The notes under the pieces: generated by a model
The model's database searches: none
What the model saw: only the letters and a program-made list of their open reading frames with translations
What the model was told of the DNA's origin: nothing
Position numbers and translations under genes: made by a program
Part shown: piece by piece, positions 17,876 to 28,700 of the stretch
How positions within the stretch are numbered: position 1 is the stretch's first letter
Layout: each line of letters starts with the position of its first letter
Source of the DNA: Aureibaculum flavum
GTDB taxonomy: Bacteria > Bacteroidota > Bacteroidia > Flavobacteriales > Flavobacteriaceae
Assembly (NCBI RefSeq): GCF_016406085.1
Contig: NZ_JAEHFJ010000011.1
Span: forward strand, 62,001 to 126,000
DNA length: 64,000 nt
Direction: 5' to 3'

Positions 17876-19408
17876 ATGAAAAAATATATATTTTTATTTA
17901 TAAGTATTCTTGTTTTCACAGCTTGTACTGATGGATTCGAAGAAATGAACATCGACCCTAATAATCCAGTTACGGCTTCCTCATCATCAATTTTGTTAGG
18001 TGCTCAGAGGAGTATGTCACGCACTTTATTAGATGATAATAACATATTTACCATGTTGAATTGGGTTCAATATAGTGGATCATTAGGTTATAGGGATCAG
18101 ACTTATAATTTTGATTGGAATACAGATCAAACGTATAATAATGTTGCACTTACCTTAAATAATTTTGAGTTATTACGAAAACAAGCTATTGAAGACAAGC
18201 ATGAAAATTACGAAGCTATAGCAATGATTATGAAGGCTTGGGTTTTTGGGAATTTTACAGACATGAATGGTGATATTCCTTATTCAGAAGCTTTAAAGGG
18301 AACTGAAGGGGTTCTATATCCAAAATTTGACAGTCAAGAATCAATTTATAGAGATATTATCTTAAAGTTAGAGGAGGCACATGCAAAGATTAATGATGAT
18401 CAAAATGCGGCTAAGGTCGATAGTGGTTCAGATTTATTTTGTCAAGGAGATATGCTAAAATGGAAAAAATTTGCAAACTCATTACGAGCTCGTATTTACC
18501 TTAGAATGTCCGAGGTAGATGAAACTACTGCAAAAGCAGGTTTAGAGGAGATTTTTCAAAACCCAGATATGTATCCTGTTTTAATGGAGAATGCTGATAA
18601 TGTGGGCGTAAAATTTATTGGTGAGACGTCAAGTGCGAACACCAATGTTTTCGTACAACAAGCGAGTACCGGAACCCTACGTTCCGTAAGTTCAACCGTA
18701 GTTGAAATGTTATGTGCAAATAATGACCCAAGAAGAACCATTTTATTGAATGCTACACAACAATCTATCGACTCTGTTAATGCAGGTAAATGGTCAGAAT
18801 ATGAATATGTAGGGGCACCACCTGCTGTTAAAAGTGCATTTAATTCGTTTGAAATTAAGAAAGTTTCTACTGTAGGAGATGATATTGCACTCGCTTACCA
18901 TCGTCCAGTAGATGTGATAACTTATGCTGAGGTGAAATTTATTCAAGCGGAAGCTGCACTCAAAGGTTATGATGTTAATGGTACCGCAGAAAATTTATAC
19001 AATGAGGGTGTTGTGGCTTCCATGAAAAAATGGGGTGTTAATGATCAAAGTTCAATTGATCAATATCTTTTAGAACCATTTGTAGTCTTTGATATAAATA
19101 AAGGAATTGAACAAATTATAAATCAACGCTATATAGATCAATTTCATGGAGCTCTCAATACTTTTGCGATGATTAGAAGATCTGGTTATCCTAAACTGAA
19201 GTATGTAAGTATAGGGTTTGCTAATGAAAATGGTTATCCTGATAGAATGCCTTATGCATTTAATATGAGAGGTAACCCAAATTATAGAGATGTTGAATCA
19301 CAGGTTATTAAAAACCTATGGGGTAAAATGTGGTTTGCCAAAGAAACTACAGTAAACCTAGAGCCAGTTTATCAAGAACCTATCATGTATAAATTTAGTG
19401 ATAATTAA
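17876..19408 (+). CDS. SusD-like outer-membrane lipoprotein (SusD-like_2 type)
   Basis: The 510-residue lipoprotein (lipobox VFTAC, Cys17) starts with DGFEEMNIDPNNPVTAS, the standard opening of the SusD-like_2 branch. It continues with WVFGNFTDMNGDIPYSEALK (about 122-141) and a C-terminal half with ITYAEVKFIQAEAALKGY and a QRYIDQFHGALNTFAMIRR segment. It is the surface partner of the SusC encoded 9 bp upstream. This branch is often found with protein- or peptide-related as well as glycan-related transporters, so the ligand cannot be read from sequence. Confidence 0.9.
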   Translation: MKKYIFLFISILVFTACTDGFEEMNIDPNNPVTASSSSILLGAQRSMSRTLLDDNNIFTMLNWVQYSGSLGYRDQTYNFDWNTDQTYNNVALTLNNFELLRKQAIEDKHENYEAIAMIMKAWVFGNFTDMNGDIPYSEALKGTEGVLYPKFDSQESIYRDIILKLEEAHAKINDDQNAAKVDSGSDLFCQGDMLKWKKFANSLRARIYLRMSEVDETTAKAGLEEIFQNPDMYPVLMENADNVGVKFIGETSSANTNVFVQQASTGTLRSVSSTVVEMLCANNDPRRTILLNATQQSIDSVNAGKWSEYEYVGAPPAVKSAFNSFEIKKVSTVGDDIALAYHRPVDVITYAEVKFIQAEAALKGYDVNGTAENLYNEGVVASMKKWGVNDQSSIDQYLLEPFVVFDINKGIEQIINQRYIDQFHGALNTFAMIRRSGYPKLKYVSIGFANENGYPDRMPYAFNMRGNPNYRDVESQVIKNLWGKMWFAKETTVNLEPVYQEPIMYKFSDN

Positions 19409-19419
19409 ATATTAAAAAT

Positions 19420-20175
19420 ATGAAAAAAATAGTAATTAAAGTAATATTAGCATGCTTGCTAATAGCGATAGTTTCATGTGATCAATATGAAGATTATAAT
19501 GTTAATGTAGACAATCCGACTGCAGTTATTGATATAGAAAGTCAAGATGGTTATAATGTTAAATTCACAAATGATTCAAAAGATTCAAAAAGTTATTTAT
19601 GGGATTTTGGAGATGGAAATACAAGTACTGAAAAAGATCCAGATTATAAGTATGAAATACCTGGAGAATGGACAGTTCATTTTTCGGCTTTTTCAGAAGG
19701 TTATTTTAAAGCCTCAATTGATTCTTTAAGTTTATTTATTGAGGGTACTACAGGAAGTGCGAGTGCTTTTGTAGGTGAATATAGTGGGACATCAGCAGGT
19801 TCGGATGGAAGTTCGAAAACTGACTTCACCACCACCACAACTCTTGTAAGTGGTGAGAATGCGGTAATGTTTGGAAACTTGTTGAAATCAAATAGAAACT
19901 TATATGAGAGTTGGGGTTATAATACCTTTGATGGTACTGATGATTATGCCAAGATCGTATTTGAGGAAAATGGTGTAATTGACATCCCATTGCAGTTTAT
20001 GTATGTAATAGACGGATTTGGCTATCATGATTCTGTTTATATTCGAGGAAGAGGAAGATATAATGCCGATACAGGATCGTTGGCCTTAGAATATATTGAA
20101 CTATTTGAAGGTGATGGTTTGGATTGGGACGGAACTACAATAACTGAAAAAGTTCTAATTGCCCGAAAAGATTAG
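19420..20175 (+). CDS. PKD-domain lipoprotein, third member of the second SusCD unit
   Basis: The 251-residue lipoprotein (lipobox AIVSC, Cys20) has one PKD domain at about 30-108, recognised from SYLWDFGDGNTSTEKDP. A C-terminal region of about 140 residues, rich in beta-strand patterns, has no family I recognise. It follows the SusD gene by 11 bp and precedes an intrinsic terminator, so it closes the transporter part of the operon. A surface binding or spacer role is likely by position. No catalytic motif is visible. Confidence 0.82.
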   Translation: MKKIVIKVILACLLIAIVSCDQYEDYNVNVDNPTAVIDIESQDGYNVKFTNDSKDSKSYLWDFGDGNTSTEKDPDYKYEIPGEWTVHFSAFSEGYFKASIDSLSLFIEGTTGSASAFVGEYSGTSAGSDGSSKTDFTTTTTLVSGENAVMFGNLLKSNRNLYESWGYNTFDGTDDYAKIVFEENGVIDIPLQFMYVIDGFGYHDSVYIRGRGRYNADTGSLALEYIELFEGDGLDWDGTTITEKVLIARKD

Positions 20176-20231
20176 TTTACAATATTATCTCAGAATTTTT
20201 AGTGTAAAGTTTTGATAATAAAACAATAATT

Positions 20232-20267
20232 AAAAAAAAGCACGAGAAGATTTTCTTGTGCTTTTTT
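20232..20267 (+). terminator. Intrinsic terminator or attenuator before the GH20-GH92 pair
   Basis: AAAAAAGCACGAGAA pairs with TTTTCTTGTGCTTTTTT around a short loop, giving a stem of about 14 pairs with a T-run. It ends only 17 bp before the GH20 start at 20285. The downstream genes therefore have little room for a promoter of their own and are probably expressed by read-through. Confidence 0.8.
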
Positions 20268-20284
20268 AAAAGTTAAACATTTAT

Positions 20285-22717
20285 ATGAAAGTTAATAAAC
20301 ATCTTTTAGTTTTTGCAATTTTGATAAGTTTTTTATTTATCAAAGGATTTGCTCAAGAAAATATTTCCGTCGTGCCTTATCCTAAGGGAATAAAATTAAA
20401 TAATGGGCATTTAAACATAAGCAACGGTTTTAAGATTGGTTATGTAAAAAAGGAGTTAGCTCCGATAGCCGAATTAATGAGTGCCGATTTTTATACGCTT
20501 TTTGAAATTACCTCAAAAGTTAAAAAAGGAAAGGGTATCATTCTTTTGGACTATGATACTCGTCTTAAAGAAGAGGAATATTCATTAGTTATTAATAGGA
20601 AAAATGTTTTTATCAAAGGAGGCAGCCATAAAGCAGTTATCATGGGTGTAACCTCATTATTGCAACTGGGTAAGCAACAAGGGCAAGGAGTTCATTTTCC
20701 CCTCGTTTCGATTAAAGATTATCCAAGTTCTTCTTACCGCGGTTTTATGCTAGACGTAGCCAGACAGTGGCATAATATAGCAACCGTAAAACAAGTAATT
20801 GATCTTTGTAGATGGTATAAAATTAAGTACATGCAGTTTCATTTAACAGATGATCAGTCGTTTACTTTTCCATCAACGGCTTATCCAAAACTAGCAAGTC
20901 CTGATCGTCACTATACTTTAGATGAATTGAAAGATTTAGTGGCTTATGCGGAAGCCCGTGGGGTAACTATTATTCCTGAATTTGATGCTCCTGGTCATAC
21001 TCAAGCCATGCGTAAAGCTATGCCAGAGTTGTTTGGTGAATCAAAACTAGGTGTAATCAATTTGGCAGATGAGCGTGTTTATAAAGCTATGGAAACTATT
21101 ATGGAAGAAATGATGGCGGTATTTCACACATCACCCTATTTCCATATCGGTGCTGATGAGGCATGGTTAGGTGAATTCGAAAAAAGAGATGAAACCAAAG
21201 CTTATATTAAAAAAAAAGGGTTTGATAATGCTCACGATATTTATTTAGACTTCATGGTGCAAATGCATGCTATTGTAAAGAAAAACAGTAAGAAAACCTT
21301 AATTTGGGAGAGTTTTGCCGGAGATGGAAGTCGAAAAGTAAAGATTCCAAAAGATATTATTGTTTTTGCGTGGGAAACCGCATATCAACGTCCAGAAAGT
21401 TTATTAAAAAATGGATATACTATAATTAACGCTTCCTGGAAACCTACATATGTAACCCCCGGATTTAGATGGAATCCTGATTATATTTATAAATGGAACC
21501 TGCACCGATGGGAAAATCATTGGAATGCAACTCCATCCTATCACAACCCAATTCAACTTGAAGAAAGTGAACCTATTTTAGGTGGACAAATGTGTTCTTG
21601 GGAAATGAGTGAAGAACAACAAATTCCGTCCATTCATCAACGTGTTCCAGCAATTAGCGAGGTGTTTTGGAATGGTAACAATAAGAGTAGTTACGAAGAT
21701 TATTATAAACGATATGAAAAAACAGATGTTGGTTATAATCGACTTATTTTTCCTGTAACAATTGTAAAACAAGGATTTACTGAGCCTAATTATGAAGGCA
21801 TTTATTATAATAAAGAAAATAAGTTTGGCGATGTGGCCTCGCTTACATTTACACCAAGTTTGCCTAACACAAAAATTACATATACGCTAGATGATAAAAT
21901 GCCAACAGAAGATTCTGAACAATTACCGTCAATCTTAAAAATTGACAAAGATTTTAAGGCGAAATTAGGTGTCTTTGATAAAAAAGGAAATAGAGTAGGG
22001 TATAAACTGGTAAATTATCAATTAAGTCCCATTCTTCCCATAGTTAAGGGAAATACATTAGCTTTAAGAGACACGGTAATTAGCAGGCCTAATGTAGAGT
22101 TTATAGGTAATGCAACTCTAACCTTAAAACTACTTAAAAACGACGCAGAGATTCGGTACACTCTTGATGGAAGTAAACCTACGTTGTCGTCAAAGTTATA
22201 CACTAAAATGATTACCGTTGACAAACCTCAAGTTGTAAAAGCTATTTGTTTTTTTAAGGGAGAACCAATTGGTTTAATGTATCAAGCACGATTTATTAAA
22301 AAAGACTTTGAGAAAAATGTAACTACTGGAAAAAAAGTCACTTCTCCAGAAAATAGAAATAGTCCAATTTATGGAATGAGTAAAGCAGTAGATGGTTTTG
22401 TAGATAAAGATGCTTTTTGGGATTCTCAAGGTGATCCTTCTGGAATAATGGTTGATTTAGAAAAGCCAACTCCCATTAAAAAAATAGAATTATTTACCTA
22501 TTGGGATGGTCAACGCTATTATCAGTACGATATAGAATTGTCACTTGATGGAAAAAATTGGACAAAAGTTGTAGACCAGTCTGCAAATAAAGAAAAGGCT
22601 ACTGAGCAAGGCTATATTAGTCAGTTTACTGAACAAAAGGCGAGATATGTTAGAGTAAACATGTTATACAACAGTGCCAATCCTTCTATGCATATTATTG
22701 AATTAAGAGCCTATTAA
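20285..22717 (+). CDS. GH20 beta-N-acetylhexosaminidase with chitobiase-C-like and F5/8C modules
   Basis: The 810-residue exported enzyme has a signal peptide (about 1-23), a GH20b domain (about 28-145) and a GH20 barrel (about 150-500). The barrel shows FHLTDDQSF near 195 and the catalytic pair Asp291-Glu292 in HIGADEAW. Two short chitobiase C-terminal-like stretches follow (YTLDDKMPTEDSE near 540 and IRYTLDGSKPTLSSK near 620). The C-terminus (about 680-810) is an F5/8 type C (discoidin) module. The same C-terminal arrangement ends the GH92 protein encoded 11 bp downstream. It removes terminal beta-HexNAc, likely as the step that exposes mannose or other sugars for GH92. Confidence 0.93.
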   Translation: MKVNKHLLVFAILISFLFIKGFAQENISVVPYPKGIKLNNGHLNISNGFKIGYVKKELAPIAELMSADFYTLFEITSKVKKGKGIILLDYDTRLKEEEYSLVINRKNVFIKGGSHKAVIMGVTSLLQLGKQQGQGVHFPLVSIKDYPSSSYRGFMLDVARQWHNIATVKQVIDLCRWYKIKYMQFHLTDDQSFTFPSTAYPKLASPDRHYTLDELKDLVAYAEARGVTIIPEFDAPGHTQAMRKAMPELFGESKLGVINLADERVYKAMETIMEEMMAVFHTSPYFHIGADEAWLGEFEKRDETKAYIKKKGFDNAHDIYLDFMVQMHAIVKKNSKKTLIWESFAGDGSRKVKIPKDIIVFAWETAYQRPESLLKNGYTIINASWKPTYVTPGFRWNPDYIYKWNLHRWENHWNATPSYHNPIQLEESEPILGGQMCSWEMSEEQQIPSIHQRVPAISEVFWNGNNKSSYEDYYKRYEKTDVGYNRLIFPVTIVKQGFTEPNYEGIYYNKENKFGDVASLTFTPSLPNTKITYTLDDKMPTEDSEQLPSILKIDKDFKAKLGVFDKKGNRVGYKLVNYQLSPILPIVKGNTLALRDTVISRPNVEFIGNATLTLKLLKNDAEIRYTLDGSKPTLSSKLYTKMITVDKPQVVKAICFFKGEPIGLMYQARFIKKDFEKNVTTGKKVTSPENRNSPIYGMSKAVDGFVDKDAFWDSQGDPSGIMVDLEKPTPIKKIELFTYWDGQRYYQYDIELSLDGKNWTKVVDQSANKEKATEQGYISQFTEQKARYVRVNMLYNSANPSMHIIELRAY

Positions 22718-22728
22718 AGATTAAATCT

Positions 22729-25710
22729 ATGAAGAAATTATTTTACCTAAGCCTATTTTGCTATTGCATGCTGTCAACACTTAGTTATGGCCAAACCCCT
22801 GTAGATTATGTAGATCCATTTATTGGTACTCATGACTCCCGTCCGTTATTATTTCCTGGAGCCACTTTACCTTTTGGAATGGTAAAGCTTAGTCCCGATA
22901 ATCAAAAATCAAATTGGAAAGCAGGTCATGATTATGCAATAAAAAATATTGCAGGTTTTAATTTTGTTCATGATTATCATCTCTCCACATTTTATGTGCT
23001 ACCAGTTACTGGTAAAATTCAAACTGAGCCAGGTACAGAAGAGCATCCTGAATTAGGTTATCGTTCTAAAATTTCTAATGATAGAGAGACGGCAAGTCCT
23101 GGGTATTATTCTGTTTATTTACAAGATTACGACGTTACAGCTGAGTTGTCAGCGACTACTCGGGTTGGAGTGCAACGCTATACATTTCCCGCTTCCAAAG
23201 AATCGGCGGTAATGTTTGATTTTCAAATTCCTTATGAAGATCCCGGTGAAGTTTTAGAGGTAAAAGTAAATAAGGTTAGTGATACTGAAATAGAAGGATA
23301 TATTAAAATTATGGATAGGCAGAATAATGGGGTAACCATTATGCTTCAAAATGATTATTATCTATATTTTGTAACTAGAACAGATACTCCTTTTGAAAGC
23401 CTTGGTGGTTGGCAAGATGAAACTAAACTTGAAAATGTAAATCAAATTATTGGTGCAGGAAATGTCGGTTGTTATTTACGTTATAGAACAGCTAAAGGAC
23501 AGCAAATAAACGTGCATACAGCCTTGTCAATGGTAAGTACCGACCAAGCTCGGTTAAATTTAGATACAGAAACCAAAGCGAACGGTTTTGCTTTTGAGAA
23601 ATACAAAAAGGATGCACGCAAGATTTGGAACAACTTATTGGGAGCCATAAAAATTAAAGATGATAATGAGAAGAATAAAATAAAATTTTATACCAACCTT
23701 TATCGAACCTACTGTGCAAAAACAATATGGAATGATGTAAATGGACAATGGGTAGATATGAACGAAGAAGTTGTTCAAGGTAAACCTGGGCTTAATGTGT
23801 ATGGTGCAGATGCCTTTTGGGGTATGAAATGGAATTTAAATGGACTCTGGTCGCTTGTAACACCTTCTATCACGAATTCATGGGTAAATTCTTTACTAGA
23901 AATATATAAAAGGGGAGGTTGGCTCCCTAAAGGTCCTAATGCTGGAGAATATTCCGCTATTATGACTTCTTCACCTGCTGTTTCATTTATTGTAGCTGCC
24001 TATATGCAAGGTATCCGTGATTATGATGTTGATTTGGCTTATGAAGCTATTGTTAAAATTATGAAAAACCCAGGAGAAGTTCATAAAAGCGGTGGTTTTG
24101 TGGGCAATCGATGGTTGAAATCGTATATGGATTTTGGTTATGTAGCAAGTGAGAGTGGTCCTGCTTCTAATACTATGGAACTCGCTTTTCAAGATTGGTG
24201 TGTAGCACAAATGGCGAAAGATTTAGGAAAAATGGAAGACTATGCCTATTTCTTAAAAAGATCATCGAGTTATAAAAATCACTTAGATCAAAAGGAAACT
24301 TATGCTAGGATAAAAAGTTCAACAGGGCAATGGATAGAACCTAATAATCCGTTTTCTTCTAAAGGATTTATTGAAGGTAACGGATGGCAATATACTTTCT
24401 ATGCCCCACATGATATACAAGGTGTAATTAATTTTTTAGGAAAGGATAAGTTTTTAGAACGTCTAAATTGGGGATTTACCAATTCTAAAAAATCAAAATT
24501 TAATGCTACAGGAGATCGTTATGCAAATTTCCCCATTAATCACGGAAATCAACCAAATATGCAAGCGGCATTTTTATTTAATTATGCAGGAGAACCTTGG
24601 AAGACGCAACATTGGGTGCGTGAGATTTTAAATATTTATTATGGAAATACGCCAGAAGATGGATGGCCAGGTGACGAGGATCAGGGTCAAATGGGAGCGT
24701 GGTTTGTTATGAGTTCTTTAGGCTTATTTCAAATGCAAGGTGGCTGTGCAATAGATCCTGTTTTTGATCTCACGGCACCACTCTTTAAAAGAGCAACGGT
24801 GACGTTGGAGAATGGAAAAAAATTAAAGATTATAGCTAATAATAATAGTGATACTAATTTTTATATTCAGTCCGCAAAATTAAATGGGAAACCATTAGAT
24901 AAAGCTTGGATATATGTTTCAGAGATAAGCAAAGGAGGAACTTTAGAATATGAAATGGGGCCTAAGCCAAATAAGAATTGGGGAGTAGCTGAATTGCCTC
25001 CATCAATTTCTACCCCAGGAAAGTGGGTTAATGAAAACGAGCAAGATTTTGTTATTAGTGCTGAAGGTTTGTATGACAAAGAAAAGAAGAACTTTATGAA
25101 TGAGGTTACGGTTCAAATAAAAGCGAAAATCGAGCAAGCAACTATTCGATATACTCTTGATGGATCTGTTCCTACCTCAAAATCGAAAAGCTATATAAAA
25201 CCACTTCAGTTTAATGAGACGGTTACACTCAACGCCTTAGCTTTCGATCAAAAGGGAGATGTAATTAGTAAACTTAGAAAAGCGAAATTTGAAAAAATAA
25301 ATTATGAGGAAAACCTTACTTTTAATCAAGTTACCAAAGCTTCAGTTTCTAATAAAGGATATGAACCTTCAAATGCTGTAGATGGCTTTGTAGATCGTGA
25401 TAAATTTTGGGATGCTTCACCATATCCTCAACAATGGCAAGTTGAGCTAGCTGAGGTTACTGAAATTAGTAGTGTTCATTTATTTACCTATTGGGATGGG
25501 TATCGAAGTTATGCTTATACTATTGATGTATCTGAAGATGGAAAAAATTGGCAAAAGATTATTGATGCTTCTTCCAATAAAGCAAAAGCGACAGAAAAAG
25601 GTTATGTGCATGAATTTAAACCTACTAAAGCAAAATATTTTAGAGTAAATATGTTGAAAAATAATGCCAATATAGGTGTGCATATTGTAGAGTTTAGGGT
25701 TTACAAATAG
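22729..25710 (+). CDS. GH92 alpha-mannosidase family protein with chitobiase-C-like and F5/8C modules
   Basis: The 993-residue exported protein starts with VDYVDPFIGT (about 25-34) and FPGATLPFGMVKLSPD, both GH92 hallmarks. The (alpha/alpha)6 domain runs to about 750, with YNYAGEPWKTQ-like NYAGEPWK near 621 and GDEDQGQMGAWFVMSSLG at 648-665, which carries probable base Asp649/Asp651. A chitobiase-C-like repeat (IRYTLDGSVPTSKSK near 806) and an F5/8C module (about 860-993) follow. GH92 enzymes are calcium-dependent exo-alpha-mannosidases of N-glycans or mannans. Here the usual GNEPSHH motif reads GNQPNMQ, so specificity may be altered. Its stop is 2 bp from the convergent HTCS stop. Confidence 0.9.
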   Translation: MKKLFYLSLFCYCMLSTLSYGQTPVDYVDPFIGTHDSRPLLFPGATLPFGMVKLSPDNQKSNWKAGHDYAIKNIAGFNFVHDYHLSTFYVLPVTGKIQTEPGTEEHPELGYRSKISNDRETASPGYYSVYLQDYDVTAELSATTRVGVQRYTFPASKESAVMFDFQIPYEDPGEVLEVKVNKVSDTEIEGYIKIMDRQNNGVTIMLQNDYYLYFVTRTDTPFESLGGWQDETKLENVNQIIGAGNVGCYLRYRTAKGQQINVHTALSMVSTDQARLNLDTETKANGFAFEKYKKDARKIWNNLLGAIKIKDDNEKNKIKFYTNLYRTYCAKTIWNDVNGQWVDMNEEVVQGKPGLNVYGADAFWGMKWNLNGLWSLVTPSITNSWVNSLLEIYKRGGWLPKGPNAGEYSAIMTSSPAVSFIVAAYMQGIRDYDVDLAYEAIVKIMKNPGEVHKSGGFVGNRWLKSYMDFGYVASESGPASNTMELAFQDWCVAQMAKDLGKMEDYAYFLKRSSSYKNHLDQKETYARIKSSTGQWIEPNNPFSSKGFIEGNGWQYTFYAPHDIQGVINFLGKDKFLERLNWGFTNSKKSKFNATGDRYANFPINHGNQPNMQAAFLFNYAGEPWKTQHWVREILNIYYGNTPEDGWPGDEDQGQMGAWFVMSSLGLFQMQGGCAIDPVFDLTAPLFKRATVTLENGKKLKIIANNNSDTNFYIQSAKLNGKPLDKAWIYVSEISKGGTLEYEMGPKPNKNWGVAELPPSISTPGKWVNENEQDFVISAEGLYDKEKKNFMNEVTVQIKAKIEQATIRYTLDGSVPTSKSKSYIKPLQFNETVTLNALAFDQKGDVISKLRKAKFEKINYEENLTFNQVTKASVSNKGYEPSNAVDGFVDRDKFWDASPYPQQWQVELAEVTEISSVHLFTYWDGYRSYAYTIDVSEDGKNWQKIIDASSNKAKATEKGYVHEFKPTKAKYFRVNMLKNNANIGVHIVEFRVYK

Positions 25711-25712
25711 TA

Positions 25713-28700
25713 TTATGTAGGTTCGTCTGACTTTTTATATTCTTTTGGACTGCATCCAAAGTTTTCTTTAAAACATCTAGAGAAATAACTAGCTTCACTA
25801 AATCCTGAAAGAAAGGCAACTTCGGTTATTTGAAACTTGTCATTATCCAAGAGTTGAGCAGCATATTTTAATCGAATTGCTTTTATGAAATTGTTAGGTG
25901 TTAGGCCGGTTAAAGCTTTAACTTTTCTAAAAAGCTGAGCTCTACTTACACCAACTTCAGTGGCTAGCATTTCTAACGTAAGTTGTTGATTTTGAATGTT
26001 TTTTTCAATCAATTCTTTAAGCTTAATGATTAGTTTTTCGTCAATAGAAGTAACCGTGATTTTTGAAGGTTCTAAAATTTTTGCATTTTGAAAAGTTAAC
26101 CGCAGTTTTTCTCGGTTTTTCATAAGACTTTTTAATTTAGCAAGTAAAATCTCATGATTAAAGGGTTTTGTAATATAATGATCGGCTCCAGAATTTATTC
26201 CTTCAATAATCTGATTGTCAAATGATTTTGCAGTTAAAAGAATAACAGGGATATGACTGGTTTCAAAGTTTTCTTTTATTTTTTTACACATCTCTAAACC
26301 ATCAATTTCAGGCATAACGACGTCGCTAATTACTATATCTGGAATTTCTTCTTTAATTAAATCCAACCCTTCCAAACCATTATTTGCAGTATATACATTG
26401 TAGTCTACTTCCAACACACTTTTAAGGTACATTCTCAGCTCGTCATTATCTTCTACTACAGCAATGGTATAAGGTTTTACTTGAATTGCAGCAATTTCTT
26501 GTTCTGGTAATTGTAAAAGAACTTCTTCAGTAATTTGATTATTGGGTTTTAAATCAATATTGGTTTCAGAAACTTTTGATTGGTATAAGTCATCATTTTT
26601 GGGTAGAATTATTTTAAAACTTGTGCCCTTATTTTTTCTACTTTTAATGAAAATAGAACCAAAATGCATTTCGGTAAATTGTTTTACCATATACAATCCA
26701 ATACCGGTACCTGAATCGATTCCATCGTCTTGGTAAAATCGAGTAAACACTTTCTCTAAATTGTTGTCAGATATTCCAATTCCATCATCTTTCACTTGAA
26801 TACAAACATGATTAGTGAAATTTTTCTTTGATTTTTCACCGGTAATTTGTTTATAATTTAATAGATTAAACGGTTTTGAGTTTGACTTTAATTCTTTTAT
26901 TGAAATGGAAACATTTCCACCGCTATGGACTGCCTTAAACCCATTAGAGAGTAGATTGTATACAATCTTTTCAATGCTATCTGGGTCGTAAAACATAAAT
27001 ATGGAATGGTCAGGAAGTTTTATTTTATATTTTACATTCTTAATTTTTGAATGATGAATAAACGAAGAACTGATAGTGGAAATGGTTTTGGTAATATCTT
27101 CGTTAGATATACGAACACTCAATTTGCCATATTCAAATTTTCTAAAATCCATTATTTGATCAATAAGTCGTCGTAAACGATCTACATTGTTCTTTATAAT
27201 ATCAAATAATACTTTGTTTTTTTTATAATAGTCCTTTTGACGCATTAGACTATTAAAGGGGTCTAAAATAAGTGAAAGAGGCGTTCTGAATTCATGAGAT
27301 AAATTGGTAAAAAAGACAAGTTTAGATTCGTAAATTTCTTGAATTTGGGTACTTTCAATTTCCTTAATTTTAAGATTATTTACATTGTCTCTATTTTTTA
27401 AAATAATCCAAATAAAGGAGGCGACAATAAGTGCCGCACTCAGATACCAAATTGCAATCATCCACCATTTTTTATACCACACAGGGAGCACTTCAATTTC
27501 AAATGCTAAGTACTTCTCATTCCACACACCATCATTATTAGTGCCCATTAATTGAAATGAATAAGCACCTTTTGGAAGATTTGCATAATTGATAGATCTT
27601 TTATGACCAAGCTCAATCCACGTGTCATCTATGCCCGTTAATTTACATTTATAACTATTATTTGAAGCATAAGGTAAGTGTAGCGATGCAAATTCTAAAC
27701 CAATTGTGTTTTTTGATGCATCGAGTGTAACTTTTTGTGTATACGAAATAGTATTAGGTAATAATTCAGGATGATTTTTGGCATTTATTACTTCACCATT
27801 AATGATAAGTTTTGTTAACACAAGGTTTGGCTCATATTTACTTTTTTGCAATGTATTAATACTTCGCAAAATGTTTACACCATTAGCTCCTCCAAAAAAC
27901 AATTCCCCTTTCATGTTTTTGTATACGCTATTTCCGTTAAATTCTAACGATTGTAAGCCATCTTTTAGGGTATACTGTTTCTCATCATCTCTATTAATGT
28001 TGTATGAAATTAATCCCTTATTAGAACTAGCCCAAAGTACATCATTCACCTCGTTATATAGCAATCCGTATACATAGTTAGACTGTAACGTGTATTTGTT
28101 AGTTGATTTTTCAGAGCTAAAATAAGGCGTGATTTGATGTGTGGTTACATTTATTTTAAAAAGTCCGTAATTAGTTCCAACGACTATACCTTGTTCAGTT
28201 TCTACAAAAGAGTATGTTTCATAATTCTGATAGAATTTTTGAGCAGTGGCAATTAAATTGATGGTATTAAATTTGAGATTAATAAGGTCTTTTTCTAGTA
28301 AAAAATCTTTCGTTTTATAATCTTTCGGGTTTATATAAAAGATGAGCCCATTTAGAGTTCCAAACCAAATACGATTGCTTTTATCAATATAAATTGTGTA
28401 AATAAGATTATTATCAAAAATTCCTTGAGAAGATATTTTGTGTAATTTTTCATTATCTGAATATAAGTAAAGTCCATTCGCTGTACTGATCCATTTATTA
28501 CCATTACTATCTTCCGCAATATCGTAAATATATTCACCTGCTAACAGATTTGCTTTTTGATGGGTTAGTTTTTTTGTTATATGAGATAAATCGGTTTCAT
28601 CATTTTTAATAATGAAAATCCCATTCTGAGTACCAATCCAAATTTTCTTTTTACGATCTAAAATGATTGATTTTACATGGTCTAAAGGGTAGTCTTTTGT

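Noticed and set aside
25711-25712. Two-base gap between convergent GH92 and HTCS genes as a possible deletion scar
   Set aside because: Both proteins end at normal lengths with complete last domains, so close packing explains it.
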